Positions 46,089 to 57,254 are shown, numbered from the stretch's first letter. The stretch: DNA of 64,000 nt from Gonocerus acuteangulatus (GCA_946811695.1 OX328131.1:6201043-6265042); one strand, 5' to 3'. Program-made: numbers and translations. Notes: a model not told the origin generated them from the letters alone.

Positions 46089-48162
46089 GAAAGGAAAAGG
46101 AGTTCTGTGTGTCCTGCCAGTGACTGAAGAAGCAGCGACCAGCAGGAGGAATGAAAGGAAAAGGAGTTCTGTGTGTCCTGCCAGTGACTGAAGAAGCAGC
46201 GACCAGCAGGAGGAATGAAAGGAAAAGGAGTTCTGTGTGTCCTGCCAGTGACTGAAGAAGCAGCGACCAGCAGGAAGAATGAAAGGAAAAGGAGTTCTGT
46301 GTGTCCTGCCAGTGACTGAAGAAGCAGCGACCAGCAGGAGAAATGAAAGGAAAAGGAGTTCTGTGTGTCCTGCCAGTGACTGAAGAAGCAGCGACCAGCA
46401 GGAAGAATGAAAGGAAAAGGAGTTCTGTGTGTCCTGCCAGTGACTGAAGAAGCAGCGACCAGCAGGAAGAATGAAAGGAAAAGGAGTTCTGTGTGTCCTG
46501 CCAGTGACTGAAGAAGCAGCGACCAGCAGGAAGAATGAAAGGAAAAGGAGTTCTGTGTGTCCTGCCAGTGACTGAAGAAGCAGCGACCAGCAGGAAGAAT
46601 GAAAGGAAAAGGAGTTCTGTGTGTCCTGCCAGTGACTGAAGAAGCAGCGACCAGCAGGAAGAATGAAAGGAAAAGGAGTTCTGTGTGTCCTGCCAGTGAC
46701 TGAAGAAGCAGCGACCAGCAGGAAGAATGAAAGGAAAAGGAGTTCTGTGTGTCCTGCCAGTGACTGAAGAAGCAGCGACCAGCAGGAAGAATGAAAGGAA
46801 AAGGAGTTCTGTGTGTCCTGCCAGTGACTGAAGAAGCAGCGACCAGCAGGAAGAATGAAAGGAAAAGGAGTTCTGTGTGTCCTGCCAGTGACTGAAGAAG
46901 CAGCGACCAGCAGGAAGAATGAAAGGAAAAGGAGTTCTGTGTGTCCTGCCAGTGACTGAAGAAGCAGCGACCAGCAGGAAGAATGAAAGGAAAAGGAGTT
47001 CTGTATGTCCTGCCAGTGACTGAAGAAGCAGCGACCAGCAGGAAGAATGAAAGGAAAAGGAGTTCTGTGTGTCCTGCCAGTGACTGAAGAAGCAGCGACC
47101 AGCAGGAAGAATGAAAGGAAAAGGAGTTCTGTGTGTCCTGCCAGTGACTGAAGAAGCAGCGACCAGCAGGAAGAATGAAAGGAAAAGGAGTTCTGTGTGT
47201 CCTGCCAGTGACTGAAGAAGCAGCGACCAGCAGGAAGAATGAAAGGAAAAGGAGTTCTGTGTGTCCTGCCAGTGACTGAAGAAGCAGCGACCAGCAGGAA
47301 GAATGAAAGGAAAAGGAGTTCTGTGTGTCCTGCCAGTGACTGAAGAAGCAGCGACCAGCAGGAAGAATGAAAGGAAAAGGAGTTCAGTGTGTCCTGCCAG
47401 TGACTGAAGAAGCAGCGACCAGCAGGAAGAATGAAAGGAAAAGGAGTTCTGTGTGTCCTGCCAGTGACTGAAGAAGCAGCGACCAGCAGGAAGAATGAAA
47501 GGAAAAGGAGTTCTGTGTGTCCTGCCAGTGACTGAAGAAGCAGCGACCAGCAGGAAGAATGAAAGGAAAAGGAGTTCTGTGTGTCCTGCCAGTGACTGAA
47601 GAAGCAGCGACCAGCAGGAAGAATGAAAGGAAAAGGAGTTCTGTGTGTCCTGCCAGTGACTGAAGAAGCAGCGACCAGCAGGAAGAATGAAAGGAAAAGG
47701 AGTTCTGTGTGTCCTGCCAGTGACTGAAGAAGCAGCGACCAGCAGGAAGAATGAAAGGAAAAGGAGTTCTGTGTGTCCTGCCAGTGACTGAAGAAGCAGC
47801 GACCAGCAGGAAGAATGAAAGGAAAAGGAGTTCTGTGTGTCCTGCCAGTGACTGAAGAAGCAGCGACCAGCAGGAAGAATGAAAGGAAAAGGAGTTCTGT
47901 GTGTCCTGCCAGTGACTGAAGAAGCAGCGACCAGCAGGAAGAATGAAAGGAAAAGGAGTTCTGTGTGTCCTGCCAGTGACTGAAGAAGCAGCGACCAGCA
48001 GGAAGAATGAAAGGAAAAGGAGTTCTGTGTGTCCTGCCAGTGACTGAAGAAGCAGCGACCAGCAGGAAGAATGAAAGGAAAAGGAGTTCTGTGTGTCCTG
48101 CCAGTGACTGAAGAAGCAGCGACCAGCAGGAAGAATGAAAGGAAAAGGAGTTCTGTGTGTCC
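46030..48162 (+). repeat. 64-bp satellite, second array, about 33 units
   Basis: Same unit as 44895-45395, with rare variants (aggagga, aggagaaa, gtatgtc, gttcagtg). The minus-strand frames of 720-728 codons exist only because the unit has no stop on that strand and 64 is not a multiple of 3. The last unit is continuous with the cysteine-rich coding end at 48163-48259. Confidence 0.97.
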
Positions 48163-48259
48163 GAATACCAAACACACGAAATATTCAAATTTTTGTACTA
48201 AGTGTAATAATTGTTTGTGTAAAATTCACATAAAAATCTTTTGTCCTAATTGTATCTAA
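48071..48259 (+). pseudogene. piggyBac-like transposase C-terminal cysteine-rich remnant
   Basis: The frame through the final 64-bp unit reads LPVTEEAATSRKNERKRSS, then VCPNTKHTKYSNFCTKC, NNCLCKIHIKIFCPNCI and stop at 48257. The Cys/His order (C, CxxC, CxC, H, CxxC) fits the C-terminal zinc-binding domain of piggyBac-type transposases, preceded by the usual Arg/Lys-rich linker. Nothing of the catalytic core is present. Family role of this domain: binding of element ends. The array upstream is made of the linker codons. Assignment is by motif only. Confidence 0.55.
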
Positions 48260-48584
48260 TATAAATTATTCATAATTTTGCATCTTTTAAAAAGAAACAG
48301 ATGTATTTTCTTTTTATAGGTATGCGTTTTTATTGAATAAATTTTAAGTTCAATTATTTGTATTCAAAATAATTGAAAAATATACAAAACCAATGTACAA
48401 ATCATTTTATTACATTTGACTATGTATTATAAACACAAAGCAGCTATTATTTCCCTTTTAGCACTTTCCTCCGAAGGAAAGTAGCTATTGAGGTTGGACT
48501 CATGACGGAATTTTTGAAAAATTTCTTCAAATCGTTATCGATCCTACCTAGTAGACACCGAAAATGACCCCTGTTAAAATTTAT
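48260..48584. other. AT-rich spacer
   Basis: No gene seen. A weak match to the gaggttg-actcatgacggaa right-end block of the (TA)n-centred repeat is at about 48490-48520. Confidence 0.35.
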
Positions 48585-48639
48585 ATATATCTATATATAT
48601 ATATATATATATATGCATATATATATATGTGTCTGTTAA

Positions 48640-49340
48640 CACGATAGCGGCCAGAGTTTTTGTTTTTTCGTCACGAAACTTGGTATATAGCATTCAATTA
48701 GCAAACGATTGAACGAGTTCGTTAACCACCAAAGTCGGTCGACCGGAAGGGGGGGTTTACCCCGAACCCAAAACACTAATTTGACTATGTCAGCCGTAAT
48801 ATTTGTTATATTTCAACGAAACTTGGTATTCGTAGTGGTAATATAGAGAGAAAAGTGAGATATAAAAATGAACTAAATCGGTTCATTAGAAGGGGGGGTT
48901 TACTCCGGACCCACAATACCAATTCGCCACTACCAGCCGTGATTTTTGGTATATTTCGATGAAACTCGGTATTCGTAGTGGTAATCCACAGGTAAATAAC
49001 TGTTGTAAAAATAAACTAAATCGGTTCATTAGGAGGGGGGGTTTACTCCGGACCCACAATACCAATTCGCCACTACCAGCCGTGATTTTTGGTATATTTC
49101 GACGAAACTCGGTATTCGTAGTGGTAATCTACAGGTAAATATGTGTTGTAAAAATAAACTAAATCGGTTCATTAGAAGGGGGGGTTTACTCTTGACCCAA
49201 ATTCTTAATATACTCATACCTGTCGTAATTTCTGCTGTATCGTAACGAAACGCGGTATACGTCGTGGGTAACTCATGAGAAAGAAGTGTTGTAAAAATGA
49301 GCTGAATCGGTCAATCGGAAAGCGGGGGTTTAATTTGTAA
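48640..49340 (+). repeat. 143-bp tandem repeat, about 5 units
   Basis: Markers aactaaatcggttcatta at 48871, 49014, 49157 (and gagctgaatcggtcaat at about 49299) give exactly 143 bp; a diverged unit precedes (about 48727). Each unit has a G7 run with gtttactccggacccac, then ccagccgtgatttttggtat and acgaaactcggtattcgtag. Inverted relatives are at 54855-55165. Confidence 0.88.
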
Positions 49341-49700
49341 TAAATTTCAATAGAAAAGCCCGTCAGACGTAGGTTCACAAAGCCGCCGCAAGGAGCGCTT
49401 TCTACCAATAGAGTGACTGTATCCTGTTCCTGCGTTAGATCAAAATACGATAATATGAGGTTTTTTGTATTTATTACGTAGTGTAATAGGTACCATGTGT
49501 AAACATAACTCTGGAAGCAAATTATTAATTGATCAGTCACTCATTACAAATTTAAAAGAGAACTATTCATGTTTTTATTTTATTTATGTAGGATATTTTA
49601 AGCAAATTGTTCTGGAAAGCAATCTACACTACCCAAATTCTGAGGAAAGTGCTTAGTTATGCAGCTCCTGCGTGACGGACTTTTTCATGTAGAAAAGGTC
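49341..49700 (+). repeat. Unique flank of the 143-bp repeat element, copy 1
   Basis: Includes gagaactattcatgttttta, ctacactacccaaattctga and gctcctgcgtgacgga. The reverse complement of the same order is at 54425-54660. Confidence 0.65.
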
Positions 49701-50477
49701 TAAATAAAAGTCGGATATACCCGTCGGGTATCTGTATATTACTTTCATTACAGGTCACCACTCAAGAGTTAACAATCCTCTAATCTAGATATAATGCTCT
49801 AAATATTTCTCAACTTTCTTCAAGTCGCTTATCCAGTTACAAAGTTTCTCTCGTCGTCGCCAAAATAAGTGGTGCCGGAGTTAAGTTCACTGATCACGGT
49901 AGTCACTTTTTAAAAACAAACTTTATTTAAATCTCAAAATACAAACTTGTACAATTTCGAATTTGGACGTGTACACACTAGGTTGGAAAAAGGACTGACT
50001 GTCTAGCCGAAGGAGCAGTAGTAGTGATACGGAAGACGGCTGGAAGACTACATGACTCTAAGACTAAGAGACTGACTAGGAGACTGCTGGAATTGATAAG
50101 GATAGGACCTTATATAGTGAAGAAAAGGAGTGGGGATGTTGGAGGGGATATGTGAGGAATTCGCTACCATAACTCGGGAAGAAAAAAAAAACAAACCGAA
50201 AAGAGTTCAATCGCGTTTGAAGTTACATTAATTTACACCTATTTACTTGTGGAATACTGCTCTAATAATGGTTTCCCATTTTATTACTGGTTCTCATCCC
50301 AAAACACCTTCTTGTTGAACATTTTCTCACCATGAAATCTAACAGTCGTTAGTAAAATTTAAAACAATATTCTATACCACTTATTTATTTCCTTGTAAAA
50401 TTGGTTTATACCATAAAGTCACATGTACATATGGAGGTTTTAAATGCAACTTTTAAAAAGTGCAGTATACAACCATA
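49701..50477. other. Spacer, no gene recognised
   Basis: 50000-50160 is GC-richer, with agactgactaggagactg-like internal repetition. The phrase taagtggtgccggagttaag near 49868 resembles a retroelement primer-site context, but no LTR pair is visible. Confidence 0.3.
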
Positions 50478-50757
50478 TTCGTCAGGAGAACTAAGGACAA
50501 GACGCGACGAAGTAATACTAACACGACTTAGAATCGGACATACACGACTCACCCATTCGTACCTCTTCACAAGACAAGACAAACCACTATGTGAGGCATG
50601 CACGTACCTTTAACAGTAAAACACTTACTAACAGACTGCCTTAAAAGAGACAACTTACAGATTCCTCGAAGCCTCAGTGAACTGTTATCTGATAGGAGCC
50701 CCCACATTGATACCATACTGACATACTTAAAGACGACAAAGACATACAATAAAATAT
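50478..50757 (+). pseudogene. LINE ORF2 C-terminal remnant (I/R1-like tail)
   Basis: RTRRDEVILTRLRIGHTRLT, HSYLFTRQDKPLCEACTYL, then after a frame change TVKHLLTDC and a short tail. The RLRIGHTRLTH motif followed by CxxC...H....C is the usual end of ORF2 in I/R1-type arthropod LINEs. 5' truncated; inactive. Confidence 0.75.
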
Positions 50758-50854
50758 AATTATACCAAACATAACTCCCAAGTCAAAGTTTCTTATTTCA
50801 GGATATTATTCCTCGGATATCAACTCCCCAAATATATTACTACAATTTATTATT

Positions 50855-51545
50855 GGACTTAAGGACTTGAACTCTGGGGAACAACTAAAACTTCTAACAT
50901 ACAGAGAATACAGGCATTCCAATCCAAAGTCCTTCGCAAAATAGTCAACGCTCCTTTTTACGTTTCCAATAAAACTCTTCATAATGACCTAAACATCCCT
51001 TTCGTTCAAGAACTGGCAAAATCCCGCTTCCTAACCTTTCATTCCAAATTGTCCTTCCATCCCAATCCCAGAGCACAAACACTTTCCTCCCAAACCCACC
51101 CACAAAACCCGCCTAGAAGGCTCAAGAGACATTGGCCTCGTGACCAGCTAACTGACTAGTGGAGAAACAATATATTCCAAACTAGGAAGTGCTAATATTG
51201 ATTGGCTCCTTCCATAAGTGTTATTATCATTATTATTTGTTATTTATTTATTTATTTAATTTTATTTTTTTCGTCTTTACTTATTTATTATTTAGTTATT
51301 TCCATTTATTTTATTATGATTACCATTTATTCATTTATTTATACTTAAATTATTTTGATATTTCTATTTATTTATTTATTTTTTTATTTTATTTTATTTA
51401 TTTATTTTTTTTTTTTACTTTGTTGTCAGTTGTATTTATCAATTTTTGTATATATCATTAATCATATTTGTGAGCAAACTTAACCAATGTACTTAAAAAT
51501 GTACAGATGTTAAATAAACGTATTATAATAAAAAAAAAAAAAAAA
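50855..51545 (+). pseudogene. Jockey ORF2 C-terminus, 3' UTR and poly(A)
   Basis: IQAFQSKVLRKIVNAPFYV, HNDLNIPFVQELAKSRFLTF and a Pro-rich end PPRRLKRHWPRDQL match the tail of the Jockey element at 5222-5500. Then comes a T-rich 3' UTR, aataaa at about 51513 and an A run at 51529-51545. A 5'-truncated Jockey insertion; the low-complexity ORF at 51189-51461 is its UTR. Confidence 0.8.
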
Positions 51546-51549
51546 ACAA

Positions 51550-51780
51550 TTTATTATTACCGTTAAAATTATATGTTTAATTCTGTATTTATTTATTTTA
51601 TTAATTCCTTATATATTTCTTTTTTCTTTTTTATTATTATTCTTTTCTTCATTTCATTTTCCGTACCCTTTAATTTTGTTACTGATCCTTAGCTTATAAT
51701 TTATTATTTTATTTTATATAAATTCTTTTAGGGCAGATCACCATTGCTGTGCAGCTCTTAAAGTAAAAAAAATAAAAATG
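51550..51780 (+). mobile_element. LINE 3'-UTR remnant
   Basis: T-rich sequence ending gcagatcaccattgctgtgc and agctcttaaagtaaaa, then A-rich. Same ending as 42900-42960. Confidence 0.45.
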
Positions 51781-51896
51781 AAAAATAAATGCAACTTTTT
51801 GTTTTCCAAAATTTATCATGAACTTGGTGTATTCAGTTTGTGGAGATATCCGTAATGAAACTCAATTATCCTTGGTTTATTTGTTGTAGTAGAAAA

Positions 51897-52062
51897 AAGC
51901 GATACTTAGCCATCCCCCCCCCCCTTAGTATTACCTAAAAGCGATACTTAGCCATCCCCCCCCTTAGTATTACCTAAAAGCGGTACTTAGCCATCCCCCC
52001 CCCCCCGTAGTATTACCTAAAAGCGGTACTTAGCCACCCCCCCCCCTTAGTATTACCTAAAA
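51897..52062 (+). repeat. Poly(C)-containing tandem repeat, 4 units
   Basis: Unit aagcgatacttagccat, C7-C14, ttagtattacctaa. The C run differs in length between units. Copy 1 of the host element has the single-copy equivalent (cgatacctatcccctcc ... tacctaaaag). Confidence 0.9.
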
Positions 52063-52240
52063 GTAGATATTTTAAGTTGCTATCCTATAAATTTCATCGC
52101 CGTCCTCGGCTGTATTTGTACACAGCCTAATAAAATGAATGAGTCAATTACCGATGCGATTATTTTACAAAAAACGAATTCACCGTGATTATTTTCTGCT
52201 GAGAGTTGTTGAACATTTTCTCCTAGCTAGTAACTTATCA

Positions 52241-52612
52241 TTAACAGTGAGATCCATCTACTAACAGTGAGATCCATCTACTAACAGTGAGATCCATCTA
52301 CTAACAGTGAGATCCATCTACTAACAGTGAGATCCATCTACTAACAGTGAGATCCATCTACTAACAGTGAGATCCATCTACTAACAGTGAGATCCATCTA
52401 CTAACAGTGAGATCCATCTACTAACAGTGAGATCCATCTAGTAACAGTGAGATCCATCTACTAACAGTGAGATCCATCTACTAATAGTGAGATCCATCTA
52501 CTAACAGTGAGATCCATCTACTAACAGTGAGATCCATCTACTAACAGTGAGATCCATCTACTAACAGTGAGATCCATCTACTAACAGTGAGATCCATCTA
52601 CTAACAGTGTAA
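52241..52612 (+). repeat. 20-bp minisatellite, about 18.6 units
   Basis: Unit ctaacagtgagatccatcta, two point variants only. Copy 1 of the host element has a single attaacagtgacat at the same place; copy 3 has a 50-bp array with taacaatgagatccatct. Confidence 0.95.
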
Positions 52613-53070
52613 AACTCTTAAATTCGTTATAAATGCAATTTTATTAAAGATGAATACATCGAGAACTGATAGCTGTATTACATTGGCTGTTTATTTATTC
52701 GACTGGGCACTCAAAAATGCATTTCCACCCATTGAGTAAAATATGACTTTTCTAAAAAGAGTACTTGCTGTTTTTTTTCTTAATATTATATCAAAATTAT
52801 TATTTTATCGAATTGGTACTGGTCTCATCCGACTTTCACAAAAACAACAATCCGATCAACACAAAAACAGACTTTAGAAATAATACCAGAAAGATTTGGC
52901 ACCATGGTGCGCCCTAAAAGTAAATAAAATAATAAAAAACACACGAAAATTGGAAATAAACAATTATATTGTTTATTTATTTTAAGAAAAAACATATTTG
53001 AAATCCTGTTATACTAATGATAAGAAATATCCAGGTAGGTAAATATATTATTGATAAGGTATATGTAGAA

Positions 53071-53370
53071 GGGAAAAACGTGAAGGCTGTCAGCTGACTC
53101 GGGATTGTGACGGGATATCGTGATGACAGACAGCTGATACCTGTGATAACATATCGCTGATATTGGGTCTTATTGCGGCTCCCCTCTTATCAATCCATCT
53201 CCTTATCATATGTCAATAAAGGGAGAAATGTGAAGGCTATCAGCTGACTCGGGATTGTGACGGGATATCGTGATGACAGGCTGCTGATACCTGTGATAAC
53301 ATATCGCTGATATTGGGTCTTATCACGGCTCCCCTCTTATCAATCCATCTCCTTATCATATGTCAATAAA
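53071..53370 (+). repeat. 150-bp tandem duplication, 2 units
   Basis: gtcagctgactcgggattgt, gacgggatatcgtgatgaca and tcaatccatctccttatcat appear in both units, starting 53071 and 53221. Each unit has ctgatac and cagctga palindromic words. Confidence 0.9.
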
Positions 53371-53745
53371 GCCTATTTCAAAGTCAAATTCATTTATCCC
53401 TTCCTGGGGTTCTTGGGGCTCTAATAGTGACAGTTTAAAATGCATTTATTCCATGAATTATACTTCCAAATATCTTTATTATCATACTTATGGGCTTCTA
53501 TGCTCGGCGCTCCTGATAATAGGACGGGTTCAAAATGGGAAAAAAATATTTATTTTTTATTTTATTTTGTAAGATAAATTATTCATCCGTATATTACAAT
53601 AAGGCAGAAACATTTAAAAAGAATTCTTTCATTCAGGGGTTTTAGGAAAACAGAAGTTGCCCCATTATAAGGTGTGTAAACGGAGGAAATTGTTTAGCTA
53701 CACTTCTAAATGTTTTAGCTCCAAGGTATATATTTCAGATTTTAT

Positions 53746-54136
53746 TTAAAGTGGGATACAGCTTATTTCTCTGTATTTATCAGCTGATCCCGCAATTAAT
53801 GTTGGTTTAGGTCGGTGGACTGTAGAATTTGTTGATCCAAGTTTTTCTGCTAGCTCTTCGACTGTTACAACAGGATTTTCTTCTACAGTATCCTGCAGGA
53901 GTTGGTCGTCAAGCTCTGTTGCTAGACCTTTACGAGGCTCGTCTTCAAGCTTGCGGTTCAAACTCGAAATCGTTCAAACCATCGCTGCACTGGTCGCTCA
54001 CTAATGACATTCTTGCTATATATTTCTGCAAGTTTTCGATAAGTGGAAGCAGCATTTTCTCCTTTATCGAATTCCTAAAGCATAATATGGCGTAATTGTT
54101 GTGTTGGGAGGTCAATTTCAAATGAAATTTCAGCAC
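53746..54136 (-). pseudogene. mariner-type transposase, N-terminal remnant
   Basis: On the minus strand: HNNYAILCFRNSIKEK and QRWFERFR, then after a frame change KLEDEPRKGLATELDDQL, TVEENPVVTVEELAEKLG and STNSTVHR. These fit the paired helix-turn-helix DNA-binding region of mariner transposases of the SETMAR type. The catalytic DDD region is absent and the order is broken by one frameshift. Family role: binding of the element ends. No terminal repeats found. Confidence 0.75.
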
Positions 54137-54279
54137 AGATAAATAAGTTTTACCAACTAAAACATGATAAACCTAATGTTCATTTAATCTTATAATAAAT
54201 AAAAAATGTAAAAAAAAAAAAAATAAATTGAAAAGGATGGAACATAAACAGAGAGAATATTGAAAACCCACATTACTTA

Positions 54280-54336
54280 TGGGATGACCTGATACTTACG
54301 GGATGACCTGATACTTACGGGATGACCTGATACTTT
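54280..54336 (+). repeat. 19-bp repeat, 3 units
   Basis: gggatgacctgatacttac three times in tandem. Confidence 0.92.
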
Positions 54337-54424
54337 TTGTAGCGCATTGACTTCTTGAACACAAACGGCGGACTATCAATTAGTTGCTACTCTTTAAAAA
54401 AACCGGGAGGGTGGGACAATTCTG

Positions 54425-54660
54425 TCAACGTTACCATAGTTAAAAATTCCGTCACGCAGGAGCACATTTATCAGAATTTGGGTAGTGTAGACTGCATTCC
54501 TGAATAGTTTTATGAAAAAATAACCTATATAAATAAAACCAAAACATGAATAGTTTTGCTCTTTTACATTTGTAATGTGCAACTGTTTCAATTATTAATT
54601 TCCTTTGAGAGTTTTGTGTATTTGTGGTATTACACTATTTAATAAATACACAAAAAACAC
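54425..54660 (-). repeat. Unique flank of the 143-bp repeat element, inverted copy
   Basis: ttccgtcacgcaggagc, cagaatttgggtagtgtaga, aaacatgaatagttttgctc and ggtattacactatt are the reverse complement, in order, of 49450-49690. Confidence 0.7.
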
Positions 54661-54854
54661 ATTTTCTATGGATAATAAAAGTATCCTATATATCCAGGAA
54701 AATATCACCATGGTCAGCCCCTAGTGGTAGAAGTTAGAAGAAAACCACCCGTTTTAAATCAAAACAAAGCAAAGAACGTATAGAGCTGGTCAGCGCGCCT
54801 AGTGGTATCTTTCCCAACTAACATTTAGTGGTTGAATTCCATTCAAACATAGCA
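54661..54854. other. Spacer inside the inverted copy
   Basis: Contains gtcagcccctagtggtag and ggtcagcgcgcctagtggta, a two-unit diverged repeat. No gene. Confidence 0.4.
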
Positions 54855-55165
54855 CACAGTAAACCCCCCTCTTCCGGTGGACCGATTTAGTTTATTCGAA
54901 CAATACTCCTTTATCTCTAAATAAACAGGGCGTATACTGAGTTCCGTTACAATACAACATAAATTACGACCGATAAATTATTCGTAGTATTATTAATTTA
55001 GGGCTGGAGTAAGCCACCCCTCCGATTTAGTTTTTTTGACAACACATTTTTCTATTTATATGAGCACAATGAATAGCTAGTTTTGTTGCAATATAACAAA
55101 AATTGCGGCCGGTATAGGCAAATAAGTAATTTAGGTCTTGAGTACCCCCCCCCCCCCCCACGTCT
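54855..55165 (-). repeat. 143-bp-type repeat, inverted, about 2 units
   Basis: ccgatttagtttatt at 54882 and 55022 gives a step near 140 bp. Other words (gttccgttacaatacaacat, aattacgaccg, C-rich run at about 55146-55159) are reverse complements of the 48.6-49.3 kb unit. More diverged than that array. Confidence 0.65.
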
Positions 55166-55285
55166 AGATGGATTTTTCTGGCTTAGTATTTACCGTGTCC
55201 ATAATATAAGGTTAATTCATGGCGTAACATGGTCCATATATGTCCTAGAGGTATTTTGATAGTATTGACTCTACTCTCCTATCTG

Positions 55286-55463
55286 TTTTTTTTTCTTCTT
55301 TTTACGGCGCATCGACATCTTGGCCATTATCGCCAACATCCAAGGTGCAGCGAGGAATTTTCTCAACGACCCGTTAGATGAGAAAATTCCTGCCACTGGA
55401 TATCGAACCCTCATCTCCCGCATGAGAATCTAAGGCGTTAACCACTAGACCCCGGGGAGACCC
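55286..55463 (-). mobile_element. SINE-2 copy with 12-bp duplication
   Basis: T run, tacggcgcatcgacatcttg, gaggaattttctcaacg, B-box complement atatcgaaccctcatctcc and ccactagaccccggggaga. The flanks ctctcctatctg at 55274-55285 and 55464-55475 are identical. Confidence 0.9.
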
Positions 55464-55475
55464 CTCTCCTATCTG

Positions 55476-56944
55476 TTATCTCTAGTTTCCTAGATAACAG
55501 CGCCTTTTGTCTCCCGCATTATATTTTCCCGCCAAAACCACCTCGAGTGGCCTGAACTTGGCAGATCCCACCTCTTGTAGAGATATATCTTACCGCCTTC
55601 TCTTTAAGTACCTATTTTCTTCTAGGAGTGTAAAATAGAAATGAAATAAAATGGATTTTCTTTTGTTTCGTTTATAATCTTAGTGAGAGAATCTTAAGGG
55701 TTAAGTAAAAATATACAATAATAATAATTACCAAGAAACATAATAAGAAGCATTTAAATTTAAAATGATAAATTAAAAATAATAAAGACATTTTTTTAAA
55801 AAAGGGACAAGAATAAAATAGCAGAAAAAAAAAACAACAAAAAAGTTGAATCGACCAACTATATTGAGTTGCTCACTACACATCATGTTAATCAACAAAA
55901 ATTTCAATAATTATAAGACTTTGTCAAACTAATAAGATAACAAAAAATTATGTTTGGGTATCTATACATAGATTTATGGACAAACAATTACATATATACA
56001 CAATTACACAGCGATGATAGCAGTTGTCGAATCAAAATTAATAACTGTAAACCAAGTATTACAAGTTCTAATTTTTAACCAAGTATTTCATTAAAACACT
56101 AAGACTTAAGTCACACACACTTACAAGCTTTTAGTAAGGAAGATGATTTAGTCATGACCTAAATCGGCAAAGGAAGTGCAATGTAATCCGACACCAAAGC
56201 AGTGTGATTTCTTCTGCGCCGTTTGTAATCTGCGCGTCCCCTCAGAGCTATCTATCTGCCTGTCTTCTTACTGCTTTTCGGTATTTGTTTCCATTCTGTG
56301 CTGTTAGTATTCCCATTTCCGGTATATGTATCCGACTATACGTATACGGTCTATTCATCCACTTCCGGTATATGTGCCTACTTCACGTTTCCGGTCTGTT
56401 GGTCCATTTTTGTGTGTCCAAGCCGGGCTTTTTGTCCTACTTCTGGCGTATGCGCTTGTTTCGACGCTTCCGGTCTGATGTCCACTTCCGGTTTGATAGT
56501 GCTGGTATTCTTCCGGTCTGCTGTTACACTTTCGGTCTGGTGGTCCGCTTGCGTTGTCCATTTTGTGCTTTTTGTCTGCCTACTTCTAGTGAATGCGCTT
56601 GTTTTGAAACTTCCGCTAAGATTGTCCAGATCTGGTACACTCTCCGCCTATGTGTACACTTTCTGCTCACTTACTTCATATTCAGCTTCACAACCTGCTC
56701 ATTTCCTCATATATAAATTTTAGCGACGGTCGTTTTCATATTTAGAATGTAGAAGATTTGAAGTCATTTTTCAAAAGTTCTTTTGTCAGTTCAACCTCAA
56801 TAGCAACATTTCTTAGAGTATCAACTGCTCGGGTGTGGCGCTACTTAACACCTTAGGGCCCGGCGTCGTTAATACTACCTAGTAGCTTTTTCTTACCGTT
56901 TTTTTTATGAGCTTAAATGCTTTCCTAACTAATTTCATTTTAAA
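55476..56944. other. AT-rich region and a cttccggt-rich stretch
   Basis: 56300-56600 is rich in cttccggt words at irregular spacing, which keeps overlapping frames open on both strands (56204-56723). No domain recognised; probably decayed minisatellite. Confidence 0.4.
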
Positions 56945-57090
56945 AGAATTAAAACTTATTTTGGGGGAGATAATTTAAGGTCCCTTATAAAACTTATGAC
57001 ATTTTAGAAAAATATTGATGTATCTGTTATTCATAAATTGAAGAAAATGACTTTGATTTTGATCACATAAAGTAATACTACCACTTAACT
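56945..57090 (+). repeat. Dispersed repeat, pair member 2
   Basis: taaaagaattaaaacttatt, attgaagaaaatgactttga and tttgatcacataaagtaata align with 40250-40425. Confidence 0.45.
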
Positions 57091-57254
57091 TATGTGATCT
57101 ATTGTAACCGGATCTTCTCATGTTCCGCATCAAATTTCTCCGTTGTTCATTTCATCCGAGACTAAAGATCGTTATAGAAAAGAGATTTGAAGGTGGGGCG
57201 ACTTGAACTGTTCTTGATTTCCTATCTTGATATTAAGAAGGTAAAATTTGACTT

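Larger units (their letters stand above)
51790..52930 (+). mobile_element. Array-seeding dispersed element, copy 2
   Basis: The left end tatcatgaacttggtgtatt, aatgaaactcaattatcc and ttggtttattt matches 58200-58262. The middle ataaatttcatcgccgtcct matches 26876 on, and acatcgagaactgatag, cattgagtaaaatatgactt and gaattggtactggtctc match copies 1 and 3. Two internal segments are tandemly expanded here (51897-52062 and 52241-52612). Confidence 0.75.

Noticed and set aside
46002..48188. Minus-strand frames of 720-728 codons over the 64-bp array
   Set aside because: Same artefact of a stop-free unit; the supported coding direction of the source sequence is the plus strand.
49850..50180. Possible LTR retrotransposon boundary (tggtgccgg)
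   Set aside because: No matching second LTR, polypurine tract or gag/pol was found nearby.
51189..51461. Hydrophobic 90-codon ORF
   Set aside because: Encoded by (ttta)n low-complexity sequence in a LINE 3' UTR.
56204..56723. A 170-codon cysteine-rich membrane-like protein
   Set aside because: Overlapping open frames on both strands come from irregular cttccggt repetition; no recognised domain.
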